Positions 49,140 through 63,300 of a stretch of 64,000 bases of DNA are shown piece after piece; within the stretch, counting starts at the first letter, position 1; every line of letters starts with the position of its first letter. The notes under the pieces were generated by a model. The model was not told the origin of the DNA. It worked only from the letters and a program-made list of their open reading frames with translations, and searched no databases. Origin of the DNA: Owenia fusiformis (taxonomy: Eukaryota; Annelida; Polychaeta; Sabellida; Oweniidae); assembly GCA_903813345.2 (NCBI GenBank), contig CAIIXF020000001.1:37043366-37107365 (forward strand), read 5' to 3'. The position numbers and the translations under genes were made by a program.

Positions 49140-49565
49140 TATGAAGTATGAAGTCACAAAATATGTGTTCCATTAGATAACATAATATAAAAGATATATA
49201 TATGAAGTATGAAATCACAAAATATGTGTTCCATTAGATAACATAATATGAAGTATGAACTCACAAAATATGTGTTCAATTAGATAACATAATATGAAGT
49301 ATGAACTCACAAAATATGTGTTCCATTAGATAACATAATATGAAGTATGAACTCACAAAATATGTGTTCCATTAGATAACATAATATGAAGTATGAACTC
49401 ACAAAATATGTGTTCCATTAGATAACGTAATATGAAGTATGAACTCACAAAATATGTGTTCCATTAGATAACATAATATGAAGTATGAACACACAAAATA
49501 TGTGTTCCATTAGATAACATAATAGTATGAAGTGTGAACTCACAAAATATGTGTGCCATCAGATA
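49140..49565. repeat. 46-bp minisatellite, about nine units
   Basis: Units of ATGAAGTATGAACTCACAAA followed by ATATGTGTTCCATTAGATAA and CATAAT, with few substitutions between units. A small insertion (TAAAAGATATATA) separates the first unit from the rest. Confidence 0.88.
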
Positions 49566-52500
49566 ATTAAGGACATATTTAATTTGAATTGATATATGAG
49601 CTCAATTTTAAACAAGTCAACTTTGTCAGATTCTCACATCTAAGGACATTGAGTTAAAGCCATTCAAATTAATATAAAATTCATTTATTTTAAATCCAAA
49701 TGTTTACATACTGTACACAAGTCTGGTACAATAAAAAGTAGATATTCTTGTAACTACACAGCTGTCGGGGTATTCATAATTCAGTACATACAAGTTCATT
49801 GCTTCATGGCATCGTGTTATGATAATTGATAGAAGTAATAAATCAATATGTAATGCAAAGATGATGTTTTTTATAACCAACAAGATTCAATATAATTGTG
49901 AGCATTATTAAACATGAACATACACTCTAGGCCTAATTGTGGTGATTCTACTCAACTGGGAGTCTTAGTCAGTGTGAACTGGGGCCATTAAAAACCAATG
50001 GCATCAAATCTACATTGATTGAATAATCCCGGTTAAGCCATGAGGATAAGCCTAATGCTAAAATCGCTAAAATGTTATGTCGAATTATGATTATACAGAG
50101 TTACAAAACATTCATGACGTTTAGTGGAGATGAGAAAGAATTATCCCAATTTTTCATCTATTTTTAGGGTTGGTTCTGAACAGTCATGTAGTATTGGGGA
50201 AATGTTTATCAAAGAACAGAGCGGCACAGTTCTTGCTAGCCATAACTCACTCGAGTCTGATAACATTTTTCAATGGTAATCTAATATGGCAGGATTAAAC
50301 CGTTATTTACACCTCTAAGCTAGAGGGGCAATTTGATACACAGCAATCAAGTTCACTTTGTAATAATTTAATTAAGTAGACCAGTTCATTGATTGTATTT
50401 AATCAATTTTGATATGGGAGTCTCACAGACTTGACTCCTGTTCCTTTGCATATACTTTTCATTGACCTAGTTCAATGTCCTAGGTCATCCCAAACTCACA
50501 GGTGATTTTCTTTATATTATACTATTACTTGAAACATATATAGCACTCATGGTCGCTTGCACAAATCTTTGAATGTTTTATAATGTATAAAGATTAAAAT
50601 TGCATTCATTTTTTATATTTTTATCTATTAATAAATGTTTACTTTGTGATCATAAAAAGTTCTGAACTGTGGCATTGTAGACTATATTGATTGACTGAAT
50701 ACATATTTTTTCAATCTCCGGCACTAGAGAATAAAATTACCGGGAATGTTAGCAATTGTTAAAGTGGCGAATCCGGATCTTCTCAGCTCCCTGGTCATTC
50801 GGTACATTAGATTGTGGAGTATCTATGAAACAAAACATAAATACATAAAAATCTGTGGAGTTTAATGATTCATATACATTTTGGCTCATATTTATAGATC
50901 TATTCCAAAACCATTGATGTGGTTTTTAGAGTAGGTATTTTAATTTGTTACTATATTGGGACCTTTACATTAATTTCCCTAAACAGTGGTGCAACTGCGA
51001 ATTGTCGGAATTGACATTTGAACAGTAAGCCTCTTGAAAATGAACAAATGAAAAACTTATTTCCCTAAACAACTATTCCAGTACATGTAAAGGTAGAGTC
51101 CCCCACTAAAATATGTCATTTGGTTGATAGAATCACTGTTGTTTCACTTTTCTTAAAAGTCTGATTGTTTGTTTAAAGATTCTTATTTTTTGTTGAAAGG
51201 GTGTTAACACACCTCTTCCTTATTTTTTGATTTTCAATTTTTACTGTATTTTATTAAAGAAAACTATGACTAGAGTTCTCGGTATGTTTGTAGGGGTAAG
51301 AGGGTACTCGAGGCTTACTAGAAATATTTGCTGTTGTCGAGGACTTGAGACTGTCAGTAATGCATGTGGAACTACATAGATCTGTCACTCCTCTTGTCAT
51401 ATTCCTAGGCACTGCCCATACAAAAATTTCAAACTAGTCTTATTCATCTCATCATTTATAGTAATTGTAATGAAATTATGAATGAATAAATAATTGATGT
51501 TCTTAGAATTATGCAGAAATTCAAGAAATATAGAAAATGTATTCTGGAGTAGAAATAACTGAAATGTGGAGAAAACTATGATATTTTGGCAGGCAAAGGG
51601 TGTCCTCCATACCCAGTTGCATGTCAGTTCTTACACGCAATGTTTCACTTTCTTTCACTTTCAAGTACATACTTTTAGTATACATGATTGACCTGTGGTC
51701 CTCTCTTGAAGATTTCATGGTGGGTGCTTGTCGCCAAAACGATGTTTCATTTATTATATGTTCAAAATTTGAAAGGAATTTCTGTCCTTATTATAAAATA
51801 TTTTATGACTTGAGTAAATAATTCACTTTTGTATTTTTAAACTACTATGATGAAGTATGACATTTTGTTGTCAGGCTAGCCTCTCGTCCCTGGAAATGTC
51901 CTAAATATGGGCTGTTTCCCCTCCATTTTCTATTATTTTTGTGTGTCTGTGCAAGAAGCTGAAGTATGGATATATGTCAATAGAGTTGATAAAGATTTCT
52001 GACTAGCCCCTTTTCTCGGGAGCATTTCATGATAATAGAAAGCTCCTTATATACTTGGATAGACTCTGGTTGCTCGCCACAAGTTTATCAACTCTAATTA
52101 TGAGATTTTGGCTGTTATCTGAGTTTGTTTACCTCAGGGGTGATAATAATGTATAAAAAAATGAGGCTAGATAAGTATAGGTTAGGATATCTGGTCTCAG
52201 TCTAGTTATTTTGCCCTTCAGGGTAACTCCTAATACCTCTCAACAGAATATGACTACACATATATCATGTTGATTATTTCCCCACCTTTATCCAATAACT
52301 TTCCTCAATGTCCAACCCCTAAATAACTTGCTATGAAGCATCTCATTATTCTCATTGACAGGTTGAATACTGGCTTCTATTATTCAATTATGGGTGCCCC
52401 ATTCAGCTTCAGTGTAGCTGTCATTTATGGTTTCAAGCATGAGATGTTTATGTATTGTGACCGCTCCATGTGTGGTAGCGGGTTGTCTCCATGCGCATAA

Positions 52501-55045
52501 GGGGACTTATAATGTAGCTGTTTCTATTTTGTACTCTTTAGGCTCTCTATGCCTCAGCATGGTTGAGACACTGGCTACTTCCGACACTGGCGACTTTCAC
52601 ATTTGGCTCCATACGTTCTATCATTGGCATGCATTCTCAACACTGTGTTTATATTTTTCCATTTAATTAACCCAAACTGCTGTGCTACAAATTAGGACAT
52701 GTAGTGATCAAATTTTACAGTTATAATTTTTAGCTTTTCAAGGTGAGTGCATCTTGTTGTCATTATTAACAATTAACAGGAAATAAGAAAATATCTGAAA
52801 TGATAAAAATCACTTTTACATCTTTTTTGATTATTTGAATAATTAATGTAAATAAAAGATATATGGTACAAAACAAATTAGTAGTATATGTTCGTATTGG
52901 TGTGTATATGACGTTTATTTATAAGCAAGTAGTTGTCGTATAAATGGTTCGTCCTCATGGTTGCTTGCGGTGAAGAGGGATTGGTCTATAATCCATGGGT
53001 ACACCACACCATGTGCAGAGTTACTGCTAAGTGCTTGCACTAACATTCCCACCTCTAACCAACACCAGCTTACAAATTATATTGACTAAGTTTTGAAATT
53101 ATCATACATTGGGAAAAGTATAACACTTTAGTATATGATTTAATTCCATTTTGGGTTGGAAAATCCTGGCTAATATTGGAGATGTCAGCATGAGACTAAG
53201 TAGGAATTTATTGGTTAGACAGATCTTGCAGTTTTCCATCTGTTAATGTAAGTTATGAATATAGGCATAAACAGTTGATTGTGTTTTGAGCATTTGGAAT
53301 GTTCAGATGTATGTACCTAACAGTCAGTCCAAACACAACAGTAGCCTGGAAGTTTGTTTAAATTCTACAGTGGATTTTCCTGGATTAGGCACTATTACAG
53401 AACTGTACAAGTATGTTTCATGGTAGAAAAAACAGGAGCACATTGGTAAGTGGATTAGTTTGGTTTTAGCGGAGTGCTGGTATCACAGAAATAGTGGAAA
53501 ATAAAAAAGGTGAATACATGTATTTGACAAGTGAAGAATACTTAGGAGTTTGTATCGCTCATAACAGGACAGGAATTCTATTTTAACACGTCTGCGCCAA
53601 GTTTCGGGCTATACCTAAAACATATTTGTAATAAACGGGACAACGAGGTGAATAGACTAAGACGAAAAGTTATACTTTGTCTTGATGTATATACATAGAT
53701 CTCAGGTAGGTGTAAGTTATTTCATAACATATATTTAGATAACTAAAGAAGAATATTTATGATCTGTAGAAAACTTTTCAGGAGAGTAAAAGAGTACTAT
53801 GGATGTGGAAAATCTTATAATAATATTTGAAATTCGAAATGCTTTTGGTTTTCTATTTCAAAATTAATGAAGCTGAAAAGCAAATCTTTGGAATGTTCCA
53901 GTTGTAAATGTTTCTTGTTACAATATTTTTGTTGGGGTTCGTAATAGCTCTATTGTATGACTTAATCTGGTCTGCTCGGTTATGGCAGTATTTGAAATGT
54001 TCATTGTATTGGAATGATGGATTAATAAGTTCTTGTATGCAGAGTTTTGAGGATACCCCACACATACTCACACAGGAAACATGTTTCCTCAAAGGAAATT
54101 CTCTAGTATTCCTTACAAGAAATAGGGAAAGTTCTAAAACCAGAAACTATGAAAATCTGTTTTTAATCTTTTCAAGAAGTATATTATCTTGGATTATTAA
54201 GAAATGTGCAGGATTTCCATATATAAAAGCCAGATTAAGTCAGTTGTGTTTTATGTAAATGACTATAATAGAATCAGTAATCTGTTTCATATATATAATT
54301 TTCTGTTTAATTCAATAGTTTGATTTTGCCTGTTTAAAATAGAACTTTATCTTCAATTATGACACTGGCATCTTGGCCGAAGGGTTGTTTGGAATAAGTA
54401 TATATATAAGTATATGACCTTTGGGTTTACCAATCAGTCCTAAGGAAAACAAATGATATGTGAGAAACTTGGATGGAGCAATAACAAGCACCTGTGAAAA
54501 CAAGAATCTGTGTAAAATAAGCAGAGAGAAGTAAATTCTAAACCAGATGCACATACATAGAATAAGCATGGATATTCAGGTCTGTTTAGAGAACCTTTCA
54601 TTTTTAAAGGCCTGTCTTCAACCCTGCCCATTTCAGATGATTGTAGAGAACTTCCCTCTTAAAGGCTTGTCTTCAGTTCCACCTTTTTGAAATTGTTTAA
54701 GATAATACAGTGTATGTAAATGTCCATCTAATATTGTTAATTCAAAAGAAATGTATATTGAATTATTAATGGTTTGTTTGAATCATTTAACAGTCTCATT
54801 TGACCAGTTCAGTGATTTTGATATGACCAGGAGCAAACAAAAGTTTAATCATTCCTTCTTAATTCAATAACTACATGTTACCTTGTTGAACATTTTGGTT
54901 TGTCTCAGAGGTACAGTCACTTTATAATCACAAAGGTATTTTTTGATTGACATTAAGTGTATAAGATCACTATACCAATAACCTCATTTTAAGCATGTAG
55001 AAGATTTCACTATGTTGCCTGTTAAAATGAAGTTATTAGTATTAT

Positions 55046-55395
55046 CAGGCCTCCTAGACTTCCAACAATGCAACCATCAGTTCTGACCTCGCAAACTACA
55101 TTTCTTGAGCTCGAATCACGATTCTTACATTGCCGAAATCCAAATAAAAACACTTTGTTGGATTTTAGTTGTGCGTAATAATACAAATAAAATTACATAC
55201 TTTTTTCGACCACGTGTGTGGTTCGCAAGCACGGATCTCAGTTTGTGAGTGGAGAAATATGTTCTGGAAAGAGGAAATGGTGGTGCGTGACATAAGATTT
55301 CACGTTCGCGAAGTGAGAATCGTGGTTCGAGCGCAAAGAACGTAGTACGTGAGGTCAGAACTGATGTTCGCATTGATGGAAGTCTTGGAGGCCTG
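55046..55395. mobile_element. Foldback element with CAGGCCTCCTAGACTTCCA ends
   Basis: About 350 bp with inverted arms of about 90 bp (GACTTCCAACAATGCAACCA on the left, complement of GACTTCCATCAATGCGAACA on the right). The target duplication is unclear. The minus-strand open frame here is a by-product of the arms. Confidence 0.7.
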
Positions 55396-58300
55396 CTATT
55401 GAAATCTAAATACAAACTTGTTATTTGCCCTGGACCAGGACAGATAATGACCACTATGGCCGGTTACTGTCGCCTATTCAAGTCAATTATAGTAAAACAC
55501 AAGTCTTCTAATCTAGTACTTAAACTTATTTTTCTAGTGCAACATTTTAGTATTTTGTAACTTTTTGGGCAACTTTTTATGATTTTGTAATTCTTTGTGC
55601 AACATTTTACATTTTTTTCAATGATTTCAATGTGGTGAGAGCACTGAATACCCTGAGAACAGACCTCGGAAGGTGGTGGTAATAATTATTAGTGATGTAC
55701 TTTAGATGATGCACATCATACTAATTAATTATTGGGGAGATGTACTAAATGCACTTAATTGCAGAGCAGTGTGAAGTTTATTAATCAATGCATTGGTTCT
55801 AATTGTTATGCTCTATAGGATTTCATTTCATTATTAATAATCAATTTATATTACATGGCAATTTTTTATCAAGTGTGTTAAAGTTTCAGTTCAATAGTAA
55901 TATGATGATTACGTTGGTAAACCTAGTAGGGTCCATTGAATAGAAATAGGTCATAATTACTCCAAAAAATCTCAGTAAATGTTTTATTTGAGGCCCAAAT
56001 ATAGGTGGATTTGAACATCTGGTGGCCCTACATTTTAAATCCCGAATCTACCACAACAGTATAACTTTTTATCTAGTCGTTAAAACATGTTATGATTGCT
56101 TAATAATAATATTTAGTCACATCTCTATAAACTGGATTAAAAATAGTTTCTTAAGTACCAAACTGTTTTTAAGTGGTTGGTTTGTAGTAACAGTATCTTA
56201 CACAATTCTTTTCATCAATTATCCAATTAATTTATCATTCTCTATTTAATTTGATTGTTTAATTTCTTATTTCACCTGTATTAAGCAAAGTAGAATCTGT
56301 CATCCAGAGAAAATGGAAGCATGACGTGCACTAATATGTTCGCATCAATCCTCAGTATGACATTAACACATTGAATAAGGAAATTATTTATACACTTAAA
56401 AAATTGGAGCAATTTTAGATTTTTCATAAATGTTCATCTCATGCTAGAAACTACTGTTTTATTTCAACATCCCTATTGAAGTTAGTTAAGAAAGCAGCAC
56501 AATGTCTTAAAACGGCATGATAGACTCGATCCAAAACATTACATCATACCAATCTTGATAATGAATTCATGGAATATTATAACATCATCTGTGATGTCAG
56601 TCACATATTGGCCCTCAAAAAAATAATGTAAACATCACAAGCACTGTTGATTCTAAATTCCTTTGAGTTTTCTCATGATTTCATTAACATTTTGCCAAAC
56701 CAACAACAAACAAGCATGTAGCTTTGTGTTCATTGTCTTTTTCTGTGGTTATTTAATGAAATTAACATACAGTGGATCAGTTATCATAATACAATAAGAA
56801 TCAATATATGTTTAAGACATCTTGGCAATGGGGAGTTTGCTGCATTTGCTATGCAGAATCTTTTTGCAAGCCAGTCTGACAAAATGTTTGATTTTGGCCT
56901 TTATTTTCGCTTTCGTTCATTACGTCACGACAGTTCTATCTTTGTTACCGTTCATTGTTCATATCTCTAAATATTATCAGAGTATTTTGAATTCATCGAC
57001 AGGAAGGAAATATGATTTTCTTTAGCCTGTCGGTAATTTATTTAATACAGCTTGATTTGCATGTTATCTATTTATATTTATGAAATATTATATGAGTCAT
57101 CTTCTTTAATCTCCATAATATGGAACCCAGGTTTAAACTGTTCTAGGATCTAATCTAACACATTGAGTAACCCCTTAAAAATAATTTTCAAAATAGTTTC
57201 TGAATGACTCTTGATATTTTGAAGGGTAAATTGTATCTAAGGACTTTGGAATAGCTTGACACCATCTGCAAATGTCATATAAATTATAAGTAAGAAGACA
57301 TTTCTGCAGTGAAACTATTTTGCTAATGATGATTATAATGATGATTCACTCTAAGTTCCAACCAAAATTCATTAACACTTTATTGTAAAATCTCTTCTAC
57401 TTGGTACCATATGTGATCATTAATTTAGGTTTAGAGGCAGAGGGTTAAAATAACCCCCCTGTGGTATGGTGTGATATAAAGATATCTGGTTGGTGGGTTT
57501 GGTGGTATAGGTTTCATTTATAGGAGGACGGATAGTGTGTTTCCTTATATTAAAATACTAACATTTTCATACTTTTCTAGATGCCATATCATGAAAAATA
57601 AAGACCACTAGAAAGGATGAATCCAATTTCCTTAATCCTTCTTTTAAGATTATATAGAAATACATGACAACTGCTCATTGAGTTTTGGTATTTTTAGAAA
57701 TGAAGAGATATTCCATGCGTTAGATGAAATCTTTTAGATAGGGCCTCTAAATTGTCTTGCAGCTGTTTCCTCTGTTTATTCTGGATTACACCAACTTCAT
57801 CTATCTTACTTTTTCATATTTGAGTACCTAAATGACACATTTTAGTGAAATATTGTGGGTTATTTAGGTTTGGGTATATCACCTTGTCTCCTAAACATAT
57901 GCTAAGTATCATCTGAAGCATGTACAACATTTAGAACCTTGGTTGGTATGTTTTAAAACTAAAATGTTTTGGTATACAGGCATCTAATCATGCTAGGACA
58001 ATGGTATGTCTGTAGGCAGAAATAGAGCAGATGTTATCATCAATGACTTTATTGGGTCAACATAACTTTACTTTTTAGTCCGCTTTGGGTCTTTGACAAT
58101 GATAATTTGAGATGTCATTTTGGGATAGTAAAGTTCTGGAAGTGTTTCGTGGCTAAATGTTTCAATTGTTAGTTATGCGACTTTGAGCTAGAATTTGCAA
58201 ATTTGATGTTTAACAAGAAACATACATATAACTCATTTCTATCAACAATTGACAAGATTACTGTATGATTCAAAATAGGTTGAATTCCACAGCTACAATT

Positions 58301-60155
58301 GTACATTGTACTTTTAATAAATCAGTTACAATGTTTTTGGAAGAGCCATTGTAATACACAGCACTCAATAGAAATTACACATAAGTCATGATTTAAGACA
58401 AAGGTGAGGGCTTTTATACAGCAATAACATAGGTAAGTAGAACTACAAATCATCAAACAGAAATTGGTTAATAAATCTGAGTACTTGAGATGATTGACAT
58501 AAGGTGTGAGAACTCAAGATGGTAGCACTTCAATGGAGGCAGGTAACCAGTCACATTTTATCTGAAATCAGGTAGTCTCCAGTTGTATAGTCTCTATATA
58601 CTCAATGAAATAGCTTTTTTCAGTAATTTGCAAGTACTTGAAGAACCTATGATAAGTAAATGAAGCTGTTAACCTAGATTCACATGCATGCCAAAAGGTC
58701 AAAATAATTTCTAGATATAATCATAATGATCAGTTGTGGTTTGGATGTTATTTATTAGGCACATAGACTGGTCAAATATTTTATGGCATAAATTCACGTG
58801 GCATTTAGCCATAGACTTATAAGTATACTGTATCCTGTACATGACACGGTTATACATGTACTGTACATGGAATTCAATGGATTTATCAACCCATCGGCAT
58901 AAACCAGAAGAGGTAGATGCTACAACTACTTTAGAGAGATTGTCATTAATTGTAAGAAAAAGCAATATAATATTTTATGATTGGTTCTAAAATTGATCTG
59001 TGTATTTTTTTGGATTTATAAAATGTTGTATCTTTCAGTGTCACTGCTTTTCTTGACCAGAGGCTGTTTACTTTGGAAAATATGTTTTTAATTTTTATTG
59101 GAAATCCATAGTTACCTCTTTGGCTGTATTATATAGAAACCAAAGAGTGACTCATTTTTGTATAGGTATAGGGCTATAGGTTTGTTACAGGGGGAAGAAG
59201 CCATTTAGCTCTCTATCGATCCATCCATGGGACTGGATTGAAAGTAACCTCTGCAAAGTACAACATTAATATTATATACAGAATTATCAGCAATTGTAAT
59301 TTGCTTTAAAATGTTCATACTCTAAATTATTACAAATGTTATTTAAACAGGCTTTCATTCATATTGTTAAAGTAAAAATTGAATATCCAATATTATCAAA
59401 AGAATTCTGAATGATGTTTACTTTCTTGAATAGTAAGATGTGTTTTTCCATAAATGTTTTTTAAGAACACAGTGTAGTGTCAAAACTGTTTTTCTAACCA
59501 TTGATCATATGAAATCTGAATCTCAGCATGGAGTCTGTTCAATTAAAAAAATATTAGTTTGACAAAAATGTTTTCATTCCTTTGTAAAACTCCATAGTCC
59601 ATAATATAATAGTACGTATTTGAGGCCATAATAGATGAAATTCTGTTATGTATGATTTAGATTTTGTGAAATGACACAAGAGAACTTTTCTATTTTAACC
59701 GCTTCTCTCTAAATAGATAAAATATTGTTGAAAATCTATTAAATTTCTACATGTTAATCCTGTGTAGACATATTTACAGAGTTCAAAATAGACGAGAGAA
59801 GAGTCTGAAATTTAATGTTATTACCTTAGCCTGAACAGCTGAGCGTGAAATAATGACTGACATATCATGCTTGATAATCAAAATTACACATGTACATAAA
59901 TTTCAGGATTTAAACCCTTATAAGGAATTTTAATATATGTTTTACTGATATTCTTGAAGTAATCACAGACTCTAATAACTCAGAAACATAGATCATTTAA
60001 CTTGCATCCAGAATTCTTAAGAAGCCCGGGACAGACACAGAATATCTGCACATTGATGGCATCAAAATTGGTCTTACCTTGTGAATTATTTTTGCAGGGG
60101 ATTTAATTACATTTAACCTGATTTCTGTTTCTATGATGATACTTTTTGATTTCAG

Positions 60156-60305
60156 GCTAATGTAGAGTGAGTGATGGCCATGAGCTCTAATAGTGCTGGG
60201 GAGATGGGTTTACCCCCCGCCCCTGCCACCCCTTCAACAAATGCCTTTCAGGCCCTTGCTATGAAAGCCGGTTCAAAACCCCAGGATGAACCACCATCTT
60301 TCAAG
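60156..60305 (+). CDS. First coding exon of an unidentified + strand gene
   Basis: Acceptor TTGATTTCAG|GCTAATG, donor AAG|GTACGT, phase 0. The ATG at 60174 has an in-frame TGA just upstream (60168-60170), so it is a genuine start. It codes 44 residues: MAMSSNSAGEMGLPPAPATP, STNAFQALAMKAGSKPQDEP, PSFK. The composition (Pro/Ala/Ser, then a short helical NAFQALAMKAG) suggests a disordered N-terminus. I do not recognise the family. The rest of the gene lies beyond the window. Confidence 0.7.
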
Positions 60306-63300
60306 GTACGTGATGATGACTTATGCAAATAAGTGAATTTATATTAACTGGTAGACACATTTTTGAATACTAATTTTGCTTAATCATTTTCTGTAAGAAT
60401 TTATTATTCATTTTATATAGATTATTGTGTTTTGTAATCTACCAGTTTTTGTTGTCCTGTATATTTGCTATGTGGCAACTTGTTAAAATCAGTTTGAAAA
60501 TTAACAGTGTTTTTTTATTTTCATTTGTTATAAAGAGCAGTATAAATCTAGACATACTGTACATGTATACATTTATCTATAGGTAATCTGAATGAAGAAT
60601 AGTCAATTTATTAAATTGTAGTATTTGCATGCTGTGTTCAACATTTTGTTAAGTTTTACAAGACATCTGTGCTAGTAAACTAGCACTAGTCCAGATTAAT
60701 CTAAAATAATCACCACTAATCTGATAATTCTTGATAAAGCTCAAGTTTGTCTTCAAGTGTTACTCTTTAACATAGGACCTGTTTGTGTAGATATCAGAAT
60801 TTTAGGTCAGGTTCAACACAGATCAGTAAGATTTGTAACTTTATAGTTATATAAATCTCTTAGATGATGGATAAAGAAATCGAGATATAAGATACAAGGT
60901 TGCCTTGATTCTGAATTGTCAAGCCTGGAAAGCTATTTGCCCTCTGTTTAGAATCCTGAAAAGTAAATACAAATACAAACATACATGTACATGTATATAT
61001 ATTCATGTATATATTATATCTTGAGACTGTTGTGTGTATAATGTAAACAGCAATAGCCTTTTATCTTAGTATTTTATATTTGTTTCATATACGAGAACTG
61101 TTGAGAGAATCACACCTGAGCAAGTTTCTCACATGTGCATACATATCAAATGAATTAGGTCTTCAGTTTTGGCCAAACAACTGTGAATGCTTATCCTTAA
61201 GTACATCCAATTAGCAAACAATAACATAATTATCACTCCAATTAACTGGGATTGAATAGCTATATACAAATCAATTATTTACACTTTTAAAGTACTAAGA
61301 GCTTCCACCAACTACCAAATATCTTAATTCAGTCATATCAGATCCCCAAAAGTGTACTAAGGAACCTTAGCATTGAGGGATCCACAGACTGTGTTATACC
61401 TTGGAATACACAGCTCTAGATACATAAGAGAGACTGATAAATCAGAATGGAACTTAAGATATACCCTTTATTTTCAGTGATGAAAATACTCTTCTCATTC
61501 GTTTGATTTAGATTCTTAAAAGTAATAGCTGCTGCTTTGTATTTCTTTTAACTAACCTCCAAGGGTACATCAGGGTATGATGAACATAAAGTTAAACAGC
61601 ATGTTGCCATGTTACTTTTAAAGTAATTTTTCCAGACCTTTTCACTCTCTGAGTAATAGAACACAGTAGAGTTCTCTTGTATCAAGTTGCATTTTTATTC
61701 ATTTTGATTTTGTTTTGGTGTATTAAGGCAAAAACTTGCAAAATAGCTGTACATAATTGCCAAAAGTTGTTCAAATTCCTATAACAGTGAAGTTATCTGC
61801 TGACAATTATTGGGAGGGAGCATTGATTCAAGACTACTCAATTTGTTCTATCAGTATTTCTCATTCAATCATAAAACACCTTTGCTGAATCAGGATGCTG
61901 GCCATATTGATGGAAGAAAATCTTTTTTTAACCCTGTTTACATTGCTAATTTATGTATCCGAACCCATTTTTGCCATTCTATATATAACTGTAAAGCAAT
62001 AATAATTAATGCAGCGTTATTGATAAAATTCAAGACAATAAAATATACATGTGTTTTACCTATGATCGTGTCTATATAAGATGCATTACAGCATCAATAT
62101 TAATGATCCAACTTGATGTAATATCTAGTTGGTATAGGATTTTTCTTGACAAGATTTGTATCTACTCATTACAATCAATATCGACTCATACATTTTCTTT
62201 GCTCACCTATGCTGAATTGACTTAAAAAATGAATTGGCAGGCAGGGTTCCCCACCTTTCTTTCAAAATGGGGAAAACATTGATCAAAGCTTGTGTGAGAT
62301 GCTTCTATTAAAATTGGAATCCCCATGTAAAATAACGTGAATAGTGGACTTGTTCAGAGTTATGGTATCACATCTCAGTATTGCTTTTGGAGAACTCTAT
62401 ATGGATAGATTTTATACCAGTCCCAGTTTAGTTCATCCTTTGCATATGTAGGGAAAAGATGAAATATGTCAACTAACCTTAACCTTACAAAGCGTATTCA
62501 AGTGGCCACTGCTCATGATTTTAAGGAAATTTGATTTGAAGAAATGTGTTCATATTGCGAGGAAATTGGTTCATAAGTTGTTTCTTTATGGAGCTATTCA
62601 TATATATGTATAAAATTACCACAGCACCATTTTTCAGTTATTACCATATAAAGCATCATTATCCCAACGAACGAAGTTCGTTAGGGATATAGTGAAGCCC
62701 TCCGTCCCTCCGTCCGTCCGTCCGTCTGTCCGTCAGTCCGTCAGTCCGTCAGTCAGTCAGTTCGTCCGTCTGTCCGGAAGAAAACTCAAATACTAGTTGA
62801 CAGATTTTCTTCATATTTAGTGGAAAGATGTATATTGGTGAATAGTTTTATGCAAAAAAAAAATTTTTCAAGATGGCCGCCGCTTTAAAAATGACGGGAC
62901 TTTTTCGCAAAAATCATAAATTTTTCATTCTGAACCAAAGTAATTAATATTATTGTTTGAAATTTTGGTAGTGTATTCACAACATTTATCTATTTCACAT
63001 ATATTCCGTGTTTTTCATCCTGACCCCCAGGGGCCATGTATGGGGGGACAGGAAAACAGAAATTTTCGCTAATTTTTAGATCTTTCTGAAGTATAGCTTT
63101 ATTATACTCAAATGAAAGGCAATTAAGAGTAGATTGCAAATATTGTATCTTTTTTCTGATTCGAGCCTCGTAAAATTCAAAATGGCCGTCTAATGTACGA
63201 TTTCGCAATAATTTTTCGATCCCTTCAAAGTATGGCTATAGTGTACTCAAATTGAAGGAATTTTGGAGTAGATCACAATTATGGTATTATTTTTCAGATT

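Larger units (their letters stand above)
45411..60155 (+). other. Probable long first intron (14.7 kb)
   Basis: AT-rich, without recognisable exons. It contains a 36-bp direct duplication (47153-47222), a 46-bp minisatellite (49140-49565) and a foldback element (55046-55395). If the 45.3 kb exon belongs to another gene, this is intergenic. Confidence 0.45.

Noticed and set aside
49140-49565. CRISPR array
   Set aside because: The 46-bp units are directly adjacent without variable spacers, and the DNA is eukaryotic.
55100-55340. tRNA-like TCGAATC/GGTTCGAG motifs
   Set aside because: No cloverleaf can be drawn; the motifs belong to the foldback arms.
55125-55454. 109-codon minus-strand open frame
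   Set aside because: It lies mostly within the inverted arms of a foldback element.
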